From Clostridia bacterium (GTDB lineage: Bacteria; Bacillota; Clostridia; Oscillospirales; Butyricicoccaceae), in assembly GCA_017394205.1 (NCBI GenBank), contig JAFOPS010000115.1:16496-80495 (forward strand): a stretch of DNA of 64,000 nucleotides, written 5' to 3'. Of this stretch, positions 42,976 to 52,052 are shown piece by piece; positions within the stretch are counted from its first letter, which is position 1; each line of letters begins with the position of its first letter. The notes below the pieces were generated by a model. The model made no database searches and was not told where the DNA came from. It saw only the letters and a program-made list of their open reading frames with translations. A program made the translations under genes and the position numbers.

Positions 42976-44274
42976 TCAGTTTGCCCTGGGAATGGGGTCG
43001 GCGGCGGGCTCTTCACTGACCCGGCTGATGTCGGCGCCCAGCTTGCGGAGCTTTTCCACGAGATCCTCGTAGCCCCGCTCGATATAGCCGATCTCCTCGA
43101 TCTCGGTGGTCCCCTCGGCGGCAAGTCCGGCGATCACCAGCGCGGCGCCCGCCCGCAGGTCGCTGGCGCGCACCGGCGCGCCGGTAAGGCCTTCCACGCC
43201 CTCGATCACGGCCACCTTGCCGTCCACCTGGATCTTCGCGCCCATGCGGCGCAGCTCGTCGGAATAACGGAATCGGCTCTCCCAGACGCCCTCGGTGATC
43301 ACCGAGGTGCCCTCCGCCAGGCAAAGCACGGCGGCCAGCTGGGGCTGCATATCGGTGGGAAATCCGGGATAAGGCAGGGTCTTGACCTGCAGCTTGCGCA
43401 GCGGCCCGCTGCGGGTGACGCGGATGCTGTCGTCCTCCTCTTCGATGACGGCGCCCATTTCCTCCATCTTGGCAGTGATGCAGTCCATATGCTTGGGAAT
43501 GATGTTGCGCACCAGCACGCTGCCGCCGGTGGCGGCCACCGCCGCCATAAAGGTCCCCGCCTCAATCTGGTCGGGGATGATGGAATAGGTGCCGCCGTAC
43601 AGCCGCTCGACGCCGCGGATCTTGATCACGTCGGTGCCCGCGCCCATGATGTCGGCGCCCATGGAGTTGAGGAAGTTGGCCAGATCGACGATATGGGGCT
43701 CCTTGGCGGCGTTTTCGATCACCGTCTGCCCGTCGGCCAGACAGGCCGCCAGCATGATGTTCATGGTGGCGCCCACGCTCACCACGTCCAGATAGACGCT
43801 GGCTCCGTGAAGCCCGCCTTTCGAAGCGTCGGCAAAAACGATGCCGTTGCGGGTCTCAATGGCGGCGCCCAGCGCCTCAAAGCCCTTCATATGCTGGTCG
43901 ATGGGGCGCACGCCGCCGAAATTGCATCCGCCGGGCATGGCCACCTCGGCCCTGTGGAAGCGGCCCAAAAAGGCGCCGATCAGGTAATACGAGGCGCGCA
44001 TCTTGCGATTGAGGTCGCTGACGGCGGAATATTTGTTCAGCCCGCGACTGTCGATCTCGATGGTGCTGTGATTGACGACACGGACGCCGATGCCCAGCTC
44101 CCGCAGGATCTCCATCTCGATGACCACGTCCCGCACCATGGGGATGTTTTCCACCCGGCAGACGCCGTCTACCAGAAGGGCTGCGGGGATGATGGCCACC
44201 GCCGCGTTTTTCGCGCCGCTTACCGTCACCTCGCCGAAGAGCGGTTTCCCGCCGTGAATGACGAATTTATCCAA
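42976..44274 (-). CDS. murA: UDP-N-acetylglucosamine 1-carboxyvinyltransferase MurA
   Basis: 432 residues. The fosfomycin-target Cys is at about residue 117 (AMPGGCNFGGVRPIDQH); the N-terminal VSGAKNAAVAIIPAALL and LRAGAALVIAGLAAEG are diagnostic. It transfers enolpyruvate to UDP-GlcNAc, the first committed step of peptidoglycan synthesis. I chose TTG because GGGGG lies 8 nt upstream; an ATG 12 codons earlier lacks a site and sits inside a palindrome. It lies between yycI and yycJ, in a regulatory locus for wall synthesis. Confidence 0.95.
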   Translation of the reverse strand: MDKFVIHGGKPLFGEVTVSGAKNAAVAIIPAALLVDGVCRVENIPMVRDVVIEMEILRELGIGVRVVNHSTIEIDSRGLNKYSAVSDLNRKMRASYYLIGAFLGRFHRAEVAMPGGCNFGGVRPIDQHMKGFEALGAAIETRNGIVFADASKGGLHGASVYLDVVSVGATMNIMLAACLADGQTVIENAAKEPHIVDLANFLNSMGADIMGAGTDVIKIRGVERLYGGTYSIIPDQIEAGTFMAAVAATGGSVLVRNIIPKHMDCITAKMEEMGAVIEEEDDSIRVTRSGPLRKLQVKTLPYPGFPTDMQPQLAAVLCLAEGTSVITEGVWESRFRYSDELRRMGAKIQVDGKVAVIEGVEGLTGAPVRASDLRAGAALVIAGLAAEGTTEIEEIGYIERGYEDLVEKLRKLGADISRVSEEPAADPIPRAN

Positions 44275-44308
44275 AGAGGGTTCCCCCTTTTTTTCCGTTA
44301 AACTAAGC

Positions 44309-44329
44309 ATATGGGGCTATTTCCCATAT
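44309..44329. repeat. Inverted repeat upstream of murA
   Basis: ATATGGG and CCCATAT are separated by 7 nt, within the 125-bp gap between yycI and murA. A TATACT -10-like hexamer lies just upstream on the minus strand, so murA may have its own regulated promoter. Confidence 0.45.
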
Positions 44330-44399
44330 TGACTCTATGATAGTATATCACATACTGCCGGAAATAAAAAGCCCCTGTCGAAAATTTTTCCTGCCGCTC

Positions 44400-45191
44400 T
44401 CAGAAGATCACCTGCTTCCCCGTCAGGGCGCTGAGATAAAGCGTGTCGCTCCCGGTCCGGATCTCCCACACGGGCACCAGCACCATGGATTGCGCGTCCT
44501 CGCTCTGCAGGACGTAGCCTGCCCGAAGCCCCTCGACGCGCCGGAGCTCCAGGCTCTCCATCAGGTCGCACAGCGCCAGCACAAGCTGGGCGCGGGGCTT
44601 TCCGGCGGCGTTCTCTTCTCCGGTCTCGCCCATCAGCCAGCGTCCGCGCACGGCAAGATCGCCCGTTTCGGCCGTACACGCCAGCCTGCAATTGAAAACG
44701 GGCTGCTTTTGATAGCTCTGGATCAGCGTGATGCCGCCGCTGCTCACCTCCACCGAGGCGTCCTTCATGGAAAGCCCGCCCGCGGCAAGCCGGCTGCGGA
44801 TGCTTTCACCGTCGGAATACTCGGCTCCGTGCAGACGGATCTCAACGGCGCCGCCCCGGCGAAAGCTCAGCTCTCCGGCGTCGCTCGCATAGATCACCAC
44901 GCCGCCGCCGGGCTCCGTGACATCAGCCTTTCCCAGCAGCTTTTCCGCCGCGGCCCGCTCGGCCGCCGGGTCGCGCCCGATGCGGATCGCACCGTTTTTC
45001 TGGGGCATGGCCAGCACGTCCTCCAGCTGCAGTTCGATCCCCCGCGCCGCAGCCACAGTCACGGCGTTTTCGGCGGCAGTGTGCGCGATCGAGCGCTGCT
45101 GCCAGAGCTGACGGGCGATATTTCCCGCCAGGATCAGATCGGCCGCCAGCAGCAGAAGGATCAGCCATCTCCGGATCTTTTTCCACTCCAT
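44400..45191 (-). CDS. yycI: YycI-like regulatory protein of the WalRK system
   Basis: 263 residues (Bacillus YycI is about 280). One N-terminal helix (RWLILLLLAADLILAGNIA) is followed by an extracytoplasmic beta-rich domain with two related halves, ending LSALTGKQVIF as in YycI. YycI and YycH form a membrane complex that modulates WalK. The sequence is diverged, so the call rests on size, topology, C-terminal motif and order after yycH. It starts 2 nt after the yycH stop. Confidence 0.85.
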   Translation of the reverse strand: MEWKKIRRWLILLLLAADLILAGNIARQLWQQRSIAHTAAENAVTVAAARGIELQLEDVLAMPQKNGAIRIGRDPAAERAAAEKLLGKADVTEPGGGVVIYASDAGELSFRRGGAVEIRLHGAEYSDGESIRSRLAAGGLSMKDASVEVSSGGITLIQSYQKQPVFNCRLACTAETGDLAVRGRWLMGETGEENAAGKPRAQLVLALCDLMESLELRRVEGLRAGYVLQSEDAQSMVLVPVWEIRTGSDTLYLSALTGKQVIF

Positions 45192-45193
45192 GA

Positions 45194-46450
45194 TCAATCC
45201 TCCGTCACGCGGCACACAGCCGGCGCAAACGCGCCCGATTCCCCTTCCAGGAGCCGGACGCACAGCCGCGCCCGCCCCTCGGGCAGCGCGGCGGACATTT
45301 TGGAAAGAGGCATCAGCAGCAGGCTTTCGCCGGGCTCCAGCACCCGGGGCGACGCCATCAGGTCGGTGAGCGCGCCGTCCCGCACCACGGCGGCGGCCCA
45401 AAGGCCCTCCCGCCGCTCGAGAAACCGTCCGCCCTCCTCCAGGCCGAACCGCAGCGCCAGCGCGCCGTCGTCCTCCCGGCGGAGCTCCTCCAGACTCAGC
45501 GTACCGCCCGCGCCGGTGAGCGACCAAAGCTGCTCCAGCAGGTCGCTGATCTTGCGGCAGACCTCCGCCTCCATTTCCGCTCCTGCGCGCTCGACGAGCG
45601 CAAGATCGGCTTCGCCGGTATAGTGCAGATCGCCCTCGCGGCCGACGCGCACGGTGCTGCGCCCCTCTACATAAACCAGATTGCCGTCGGCGTCGGGATA
45701 GACCTTGGAAAGATAGGCGTTCATGCCCAGCGCGGTCAGAACGCTCTGGGGCAGCTCGCCCTTTTGGGCAAATTCCGTCGGCGCCGCAAAAAGCGTTTCC
45801 GCCGAAAAGCTCCGGTCGGTCAGCACCTCATCGGCGGCCAGCGACGCCTGCTCCGGCCCCGCCAGGACGGCGTTGATCTCCCGCTCTGCGCCGCAGATGC
45901 CGCGAAGCTCCTCCGCCGAGGCCACCGTTTCGGCCCGCCACCGGGCGCCGGTCTCATCTGTGAACAGGGCGATCACGTTTTCCCGCTCCAGGGTGATCAC
46001 GGTCCGGCAGACCGCAACGTCGCCGTCCGTCCCGGCGCCGCCGCTCCAGATCCGCAGCAGGGAAAGCGGCTGAGGGGCGTGATACTGCACCAGCACTGCC
46101 GGCGGCTCCATCCGCCGCAGATATTCCGTTTCTTCCATCCGCGTCAGCGGTCCCGCCGAGCCCAGCGCCTCCAGATAAAAAGGCTCGATCTGCTGATACA
46201 GCAGCTCGTAATCCGTCTTTTGCAGGGGAAGCCAGACACCGCCCTCGCAAAACACGGCAAGCTGCTCGGGATAGACCGCCGTCTGGGCGGCGCTCAGACG
46301 GAGCCTCCCGCTCTCGCCGTCGGGCTCCGCCGCATCGATCTGTCCGCCGACGCGGCTGCTCCGCATGCTCAGAAACATGGTGGCGCCCGTCAGCAGGAGC
46401 ATCAGCGCCAAAAGCACCGCCAAAAGGGCGTTGTTCAGCCGCTCACGCAT
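45194..46450 (-). CDS. yycH: YycH-like regulatory protein of the WalRK system
   Basis: 418 residues (Bacillus YycH is about 455). One N-terminal helix (NNALLAVLLALMLLLTGATMFL) is followed by a large extracytoplasmic domain. Overall similarity to YycH is low, but the place between walK and yycI and the topology are convincing. The ATG overlaps the end of walK by 8 nt, so translation is coupled. Confidence 0.85.
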   Translation of the reverse strand: MRERLNNALLAVLLALMLLLTGATMFLSMRSSRVGGQIDAAEPDGESGRLRLSAAQTAVYPEQLAVFCEGGVWLPLQKTDYELLYQQIEPFYLEALGSAGPLTRMEETEYLRRMEPPAVLVQYHAPQPLSLLRIWSGGAGTDGDVAVCRTVITLERENVIALFTDETGARWRAETVASAEELRGICGAEREINAVLAGPEQASLAADEVLTDRSFSAETLFAAPTEFAQKGELPQSVLTALGMNAYLSKVYPDADGNLVYVEGRSTVRVGREGDLHYTGEADLALVERAGAEMEAEVCRKISDLLEQLWSLTGAGGTLSLEELRREDDGALALRFGLEEGGRFLERREGLWAAAVVRDGALTDLMASPRVLEPGESLLLMPLSKMSAALPEGRARLCVRLLEGESGAFAPAVCRVTED

Positions 46451-48212
46451 GGCGCTCCCCGCCTTCCGCAACGGGAAGCCACAGCGTCACCACGCTGCCC
46501 TTGCCGTATTCGCTGTCAAAGGTGATGCTGCCCCCGTGCGTTTCGGCGATCTGCCGGGCGATGGCCAGGCCGAGGCCGGTGCCGCCGCTCTCGCGGGAAC
46601 GGGCCTTGTCCACCCGGTAAAACCGCTCGAACAGCCGGGGCAGGTCCGCTTTGGGCACGCCGATGCCCGTGTCCTCCACCCGGAGGAACACCCGGCCGGC
46701 CTCCTCGCCGCCGGTGACGGTGATGCTGCCGTTTGGCTTATTGTATTTGATGGCGTTGGTGAGGATGTTCACCACCACCTGCTGGATGCGCTCGGCGTCG
46801 CCCACCGTGCCGGGCAGGGCGTCGGGAAGCAGATCCGTCAGCGTCAGGCCGCGGTTTTTGGCCTCCATCTCCATGGCCTGCACGGCCTTTTTCCCGATGG
46901 ACAGCAGATCCATGGGCTCCATTTTCATCTCCATGCGGTTGTAATCCAGCCGGGTCAGGGTCAGAAGATCCTTGACGATGCGGGTCATCCGGTCGGCCTC
47001 GCTGCTGATGACGCTCAGGAATCTCACCTGGGTCTCCCGGTCGATGTCGTCGGCGCTCATCAGCGTTTCGGCATAGCCCCGCACGTTGGTCAGCGGCGTG
47101 CGCAGCTCGTGGGACACGTTGGCCACGAATTCCCGGCGGCTGTCGTCCAGCTTCTGCTGCTCGGTGACGTCGTGCAAAACGGCCATCAGCCCCTGCCGGT
47201 CGGTCCCCAGCCGGATGGGGGCGAAATAAATCTTCAAAAACCGCTGGTTTGCGGCAAAATCCACCTCGATGGAGCGGCCGTCCTGGGCCAGATCCTCCTG
47301 CTGCACCTGCACGTCGGGAAAGACCTCGCCATAGGTGCTTTCGGCGGTAAGATGCTTGCCCAGCATGGTCTCGGCCGCCGGATTCGATTGCAGCAGCCGT
47401 CCTGCGCTGTCAAAGGCCACCATGCCGTCGGCCATGTGGCGGAAGAGGGTGTCCAGCTTGTTGCGCTCCTCCTCCACCTGCCGCAGGGTGGTCTCGAGCT
47501 GGCGGCTCATGTCGTTGAAGGTCTGCCCCAGAATGCCGATCTCGTCATTGGATTCGATCTCCGCAGGTTGACTGAAGTCGCCGCCCGCGATGCGGGAGGC
47601 CTGCTCGGTAAGGCGCTCCACCGGGTTGGTGATGGTCTTGGACAGCAAAAACGACAGAAAGATGGCCACCACCAGGCCGAACAGCATGGCCCGGATCAGA
47701 ATGGTGAACAGGTTCCAGTTGAGCTCCTTCAGCTCGGTCTTGTCGTCCAGCACGCCCACCACGAAGCGGACGCCGCCGTCGGCGCCCCGGATGGGGATGG
47801 CCACGTCAAAATAGCTGCCCAAAAGCTCGGCCTCCTGCCCCACCGTGCCGTTCATGGCGGTGAGGATGTTGGGAGTCAGCTCCATATCGCTGCCGTAGCT
47901 GTCATCCGAGCCGGCCAGATAGGCCCCGGTGCGCCCGTCCAGCACATAAAACCGCCGATAGGCGTCGATGCCCAGCGGCGCGGAATAAGCCTCGACCATG
48001 TCCCGCAGAGCGGCGCCGTCGTCCAGCCGGGCGGCGTTCTGCTCCAGCGTCAGGATAAACTCGCCGGTGAACACCGAATACATCTGGCTGCGGAACTCCT
48101 GGATATGGTAAGAGGTGACGGAATTGATCAAAAAGGTGCCGACTACCGCCATGACCGAAACGATCAGCAGAACAAGCACCAACACCAGTTTTCTGTGCAG
48201 ACTTCGGAACAA
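46443..48212 (-). CDS. walK: Sensor histidine kinase WalK
   Basis: 589 residues: TM1 (about 9-30), an extracytoplasmic PAS-like region, TM2 (about 170-195), HAMP (NPVERLTEQASRIAGGDFSQ), PAS (LFRHMADGMVAFDSAGRLLQ), HisKA (REFVANVSHELRTPLTNVRGY) and ATPase (NILTNAIKYNKPNGSI, DTGIGV, GTGLGLAI). This matches WalK of low-GC Gram-positives, which controls autolysins and wall growth. TTG was chosen because GGGAGG lies 8 nt upstream; a GTG three codons earlier overlaps that site. Confidence 0.95.
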   Translation of the reverse strand: MFRSLHRKLVLVLVLLIVSVMAVVGTFLINSVTSYHIQEFRSQMYSVFTGEFILTLEQNAARLDDGAALRDMVEAYSAPLGIDAYRRFYVLDGRTGAYLAGSDDSYGSDMELTPNILTAMNGTVGQEAELLGSYFDVAIPIRGADGGVRFVVGVLDDKTELKELNWNLFTILIRAMLFGLVVAIFLSFLLSKTITNPVERLTEQASRIAGGDFSQPAEIESNDEIGILGQTFNDMSRQLETTLRQVEEERNKLDTLFRHMADGMVAFDSAGRLLQSNPAAETMLGKHLTAESTYGEVFPDVQVQQEDLAQDGRSIEVDFAANQRFLKIYFAPIRLGTDRQGLMAVLHDVTEQQKLDDSRREFVANVSHELRTPLTNVRGYAETLMSADDIDRETQVRFLSVISSEADRMTRIVKDLLTLTRLDYNRMEMKMEPMDLLSIGKKAVQAMEMEAKNRGLTLTDLLPDALPGTVGDAERIQQVVVNILTNAIKYNKPNGSITVTGGEEAGRVFLRVEDTGIGVPKADLPRLFERFYRVDKARSRESGGTGLGLAIARQIAETHGGSITFDSEYGKGSVVTLWLPVAEGGERHA

Positions 48213-48355
48213 GCCGCTCACCTCCCGAAAAGTCCGCGCATAAATCGCGCGGAAGATTCTGTCTTTTTTCCGTTTGCCTTGTTTTGCAGGCGCGCTCCCG
48301 CGCTGCTTCCTTCAGCTCTGCGGGCCGTCTTCTCCATCGAGGAAGATTTTGGCCC

Positions 48356-49036
48356 TTATCTCTGCAAGTAATACCCCGCGCCGCGCTTGGTCATAAAATA
48401 TTTCGGATTTGCGGGGTCTTCTTCGATTTTTTCCCGGAGGCGGCGCATGGCCACGTCTACGGCCCGCAGATCGCCGTAATAATCGTAGCCCCAGACCTTT
48501 TCCATCAGCTCCTCCCGGGAGACCACCCGCCCCGCCGAGGTGAGGAAATAGCACACCAGCTCATATTCCCGCTGGGTCAGATCCACCGGCTGTCCGTCGC
48601 GGCGCACCTCCTGCAGGCCGGTGTCCACGGTGTAGGGGCCGAAGGCCATACGGTTGCCCGCGGAGCCGCCCTCGCCGCCCGTGCGGCGGGTGTTTGCCCG
48701 GATGCGGGCCACCAGCTCCTTGACGGAGAAGGGCTTGGTCATATAATCGTCCGCGCCGGTCTCCAGCCCGAAGATCTTGTCCCTCTCTTCTTCCCGGGCC
48801 GTCACCATGATCACCGGGACGTCGCTCTCCTGCCGCAGCTTTTGCAGCAGGTCAAAGCCGTTCATCCCGGGGAGCATCACGTCCAGCAGGATCAGATCTG
48901 CGCCGCAGTGCAGCGCCTTGTCCAATCCGGTGATGCCGTCGTAGGCCGATTCCACCTCAAAGCCCTCGCGCTTGAGGTTGAACGCGATCAGATCCACGAT
49001 GGTCTGCTCGTCTTCCACGATCAGTATTTTGCTCAT
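48356..49036 (-). CDS. walR: Response regulator WalR
   Basis: 226 residues. The receiver has Asp near residue 53 in LILLDVMLPGMNGFD, and Lys in MTKPFSVKELVARIRA; the winged helix ends with RRLREKIEEDPANPKYFMTKRGAGYYL, close to known WalR proteins. It regulates autolysin and wall genes. AGGAGGAGCT precedes the ATG, 23 nt after the Nudix gene. A 143-nt gap with a small GC hairpin separates it from walK, an unusually wide space for this pair. Confidence 0.95.
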   Translation of the reverse strand: MSKILIVEDEQTIVDLIAFNLKREGFEVESAYDGITGLDKALHCGADLILLDVMLPGMNGFDLLQKLRQESDVPVIMVTAREEERDKIFGLETGADDYMTKPFSVKELVARIRANTRRTGGEGGSAGNRMAFGPYTVDTGLQEVRRDGQPVDLTQREYELVCYFLTSAGRVVSREELMEKVWGYDYYGDLRAVDVAMRRLREKIEEDPANPKYFMTKRGAGYYLQR

Positions 49037-49059
49037 AGCTCCTCCTGTTCTTCCGGTTG

Positions 49060-49599
49060 TCAGATCAGGCCTTGGGCCTTTGCCAGCGTATAGGCGCTCA
49101 GGGTCTTGCCGTCCACGATCTCGCCCCGGGCGATCAGCTCCTCCAGCTGGGGAAGGGTGTACTTCTCCACCGTCAAAAACTCGTCTTCATCGGGATGCGC
49201 GCCGCCGCGGCCGGTAAGGCGGGCAAAATAGAGCGTCAGCTTCTCGTCCAGAATGCCGGCGCTGCCGTAATACACCCCCAGCATGGTCATGCTGGTGCAG
49301 AAGCCTCCGGTCTCTTCGCTCAGCTCGCGGATGGCGGCGGGAAGCGGCTCCTCCCCGGGCTCCAGCTTTCCTGCCGGGATCTCCAGCAGCTCTTTCCCGA
49401 TGGGATAGCGGAACTGGCGCACCAGCACCGCCTTGTCGCCCTCCATGGCAAACACGCCCACGGCGCCGGGGTGGCGCACCACCTCCCGCAGGGTCTCCTT
49501 CCCGTTTTCCAGCGCGATGCGGTCGTGGGCCACCGAAATGATCTTGCCCTTAAAAACCGTTTTGCCGGAAAGCCGTTTTTCGCTGTGCTTTTCGTTCAC
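49060..49599 (-). CDS. Nudix hydrolase, ADP-ribose pyrophosphatase-like
   Basis: 179 residues. The Nudix box [20 protein letters not shown] followed by TGG matches GX5EX7REUXEEXGU exactly (about residues 77-99). The preceding [20 protein letters not shown] is typical of ADP-ribose pyrophosphatases (NudF-like). It would cleave ADP-ribose to AMP and ribose 5-phosphate. The GTG start overlaps the cinA stop. Confidence 0.93.
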   Translation of the reverse strand: MNEKHSEKRLSGKTVFKGKIISVAHDRIALENGKETLREVVRHPGAVGVFAMEGDKAVLVRQFRYPIGKELLEIPAGKLEPGEEPLPAAIRELSEETGGFCTSMTMLGVYYGSAGILDEKLTLYFARLTGRGGAHPDEDEFLTVEKYTLPQLEELIARGEIVDGKTLSAYTLAKAQGLI

Positions 49600-50828
49600 A
49601 GGCCAAGCACCTCCCGTCTGACCAGATCAAAGGCGTGGCTGGCGGCCGAGCGCCGCACCTGCTCCCGCGAGCGCATATAGCGCCGGTCGGGCCGCAGAAC
49701 GGTCTCGCCCCCCTCCCAGCACACGCCGATGAACACCGTCCCAACGGGACACTCCTCCGTCCCGCCGTCGGGGCCGGCATAGCCGGTGGTGCTGACGCCG
49801 ATATCCGCGCCCGAAAGGGCGCGCACGCCCCGGGCCATTTCCCGCGCCGTCTGCTCGCTGACGGCGGTATATTTTGCAAGCGTTTCGGGCGAAACGCCCA
49901 AAAGCCGCGTTTTTGCCTCATCCTGATAGGTGACGCATCCGTAGCCGAACACCTGCGACGCGCCGGGCACGTCGGTGAGCCGCTTGGCCAGCAGACCGCC
50001 GGTGCAGCTCTCGGCAAAGGCGATGGTCTTGCCCCGCTCCCGCAGCGCGCGCACCACCACCTCTTCCAGCGACGCAACGTCCACGCCGTACACGGCGCTT
50101 CCCAAAATCTGCCGCACCTGCTCCACCACAGGGTCGCACAGCTTCAGGGCCTCCTCTTTTGTCTCCGCCCGCGCGGTGATCCGCAGCTCGCATTCCCCCT
50201 CCTTGGCATAGGGGGCCATGGTGACGCCGCGCAGACGCTCCATCAGGGGCGTCACTTGATATTCCATCGTGCTCTCGCCCACGCCGAAGATCTTGACATA
50301 GCGGCTGCCGATGACGCCGCCCTGCAGCTTTTGCAGATAGGGCAGCGCCCGATATTCGAACATGGGCCGACACTCCCGGGGCGGGCCGGGCAGCATGATC
50401 ACGTGTCTGCCCTCGCTCTCAAAGGCACAGCCGGGCGCCGTGCCCCAGTCGTTCACCAAAACGGTGCAGCCCTCGGGCAGCATGGCCTGCTTTTCGTTGT
50501 TGGGGGTCATTTTGGGTCCCATACGCTCCCGCAGGCGCAAAAGCTGTTCCTCATCCATTCGCAGCGGACGGCCGAAGGCCTGCGCCACCGTTTCCTTGGT
50601 CAGGTCGTCGGCCGTGGGGCCCAGACCGCCTGTGGTGATGATGAGATCGGCGCGCTTTTTCGCGATCTCCAGCGCCTCCCGCAGGCGGGCGGGGTTGTCC
50701 CCCACCACAGTGTGCCAAAAGACGTTGACGCCGTGTTCGTTCAAGCCCTGGGAGATGATCTGCGCGTCCAGATTGACGATCTCTCCCAAAAGCAGCTCGG
50801 TCCCGACCGCAAGCAGCTCACAATTCAT
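49596..50828 (-). CDS. cinA: CinA family protein (competence/damage-inducible, NMN deamidase type)
   Basis: 410 residues with both domains: an N-terminal MoCF-like domain ([35 protein letters not shown]) and a C-terminal CinA domain ([33 protein letters not shown]). Full-length CinA can have ADP-ribose pyrophosphatase and NMN deamidase activities. The adjacent ADP-ribose-type Nudix gene makes a shared pyridine-nucleotide role plausible. The ATG was chosen by alignment with the family N-terminus. Confidence 0.95.
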   Translation of the reverse strand: MNCELLAVGTELLLGEIVNLDAQIISQGLNEHGVNVFWHTVVGDNPARLREALEIAKKRADLIITTGGLGPTADDLTKETVAQAFGRPLRMDEEQLLRLRERMGPKMTPNNEKQAMLPEGCTVLVNDWGTAPGCAFESEGRHVIMLPGPPRECRPMFEYRALPYLQKLQGGVIGSRYVKIFGVGESTMEYQVTPLMERLRGVTMAPYAKEGECELRITARAETKEEALKLCDPVVEQVRQILGSAVYGVDVASLEEVVVRALRERGKTIAFAESCTGGLLAKRLTDVPGASQVFGYGCVTYQDEAKTRLLGVSPETLAKYTAVSEQTAREMARGVRALSGADIGVSTTGYAGPDGGTEECPVGTVFIGVCWEGGETVLRPDRRYMRSREQVRRSAASHAFDLVRREVLGL

Positions 50829-50862
50829 AAATCCAGCTTCTTTCCGGCGGCATGCCGCCATA

Positions 50863-52032
50863 TTATCCGATGGTGATGATCTCCACGCCCGCAAGGGCCT
50901 CGTCGATCAGCGCCTCCACGTCCAGCTTCCGCTCTTCTTCCTCAGCCTTGTCCAGAGCGGGCTTAGTCTGCGGATGCTTGGGGGTAAAGACCGTGCAGCA
51001 GTCTTCATAAGGCAGGATGGAGATATCCATGGTGCCGATCCGTCGGGCCACGGAAACGATCTCCTCCTTGTCCATGCCGATCACCGGGCGCAGCACCGGC
51101 ATCTGACACACGGCGTTGGTCACGTTGAGCGCCTGCACCGTCTGGCTGGCCACCTGGGCCAGGCTCTCGCCGGTGATGAGGCATTGGCAGTCCTGCTTTT
51201 CCGCCGTCCGCTGGGCCAGACGCATCATCATCCGCCGCATGATCAGGGTGAAATAATCCTCCCGGCATTTGTCGCGGATCTCGGTCTGGATGTGGGTAAA
51301 GGGCACGACGGTCACCGTCATTCTCCCCGCCCAATGGGTCAGCACCTCCGCCAGGTCCAGCACCTTTTGTCTGGCCTCCATGGAGGTATAGGGATAGCTG
51401 AAAAAGTGTACGCCGGCGAGTTCCATGCCCCGCTTTGCCATCATCCATCCGGCCACCGGCGAATCGATGCCGCCGGAGAGCAGCAGCATCCCCTTTCCCG
51501 AGGTGCCGGTGGGCAGACCGCCCGCCCCCGCTGTGACCCCGGCGCTGACGTAGGCGTATTCCTCCCGCACCTCCACCTTGACGGTGAGCTGAGGCTCCTC
51601 CATCTGCGCCTGCAAATGGGGATAACGGTCGCTGAGATAGCCCCCCACCTCGCGGGAAATCTCCGGCGAGGTCAGGGGGAAGCGCTTGTCGGCCCGGCGG
51701 GTCTCCACCTTATAGGTGCGGACGGCGGCAAGGGCGTCCTTGAGATAATCTCCCGCCTTTTGCTTGATGTCCTCGATATTCTTTTCGCACACGACGGCCC
51801 GGGCCACGCCCACGATGCCGAAGATCCGGCTGCACGCCGCAAGGGCGGCGGCCATGTCCTCCCCTTCGCTCCGGGGCTCCACGTAGACGGTGGACTGGCA
51901 GGCGTGGATATCGAACTCCCCGATTTTTTTCAGCCGCCAGTAAAGGGTCTTTTTCAAACGGTCTTCGAATTTGTGGCGGTTGAGGCCCTTGAGCACCAGC
52001 TCGCCGCATTTGCACAGTAAAATTTCTTTCAT
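50863..52032 (-). CDS. thiI: tRNA 4-thiouridine sulfurtransferase ThiI
   Basis: 389 residues: a ferredoxin-like/THUMP region, then the PP-loop MLLLSGGIDSPVAGWMMAKRG and a C-terminal region with Cys in PYEDCCTVFTPKHP. The rhodanese domain of E. coli ThiI is absent, as is usual in Firmicutes, where sulfur comes directly from a partner cysteine desulfurase. The gene lies directly after such a desulfurase. The start ATG has only a weak ribosome site. Confidence 0.95.
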   Translation of the reverse strand: MKEILLCKCGELVLKGLNRHKFEDRLKKTLYWRLKKIGEFDIHACQSTVYVEPRSEGEDMAAALAACSRIFGIVGVARAVVCEKNIEDIKQKAGDYLKDALAAVRTYKVETRRADKRFPLTSPEISREVGGYLSDRYPHLQAQMEEPQLTVKVEVREEYAYVSAGVTAGAGGLPTGTSGKGMLLLSGGIDSPVAGWMMAKRGMELAGVHFFSYPYTSMEARQKVLDLAEVLTHWAGRMTVTVVPFTHIQTEIRDKCREDYFTLIMRRMMMRLAQRTAEKQDCQCLITGESLAQVASQTVQALNVTNAVCQMPVLRPVIGMDKEEIVSVARRIGTMDISILPYEDCCTVFTPKHPQTKPALDKAEEEERKLDVEALIDEALAGVEIITIG

Positions 52033-52052
52033 TTCATCGACTACTTTCTTGC

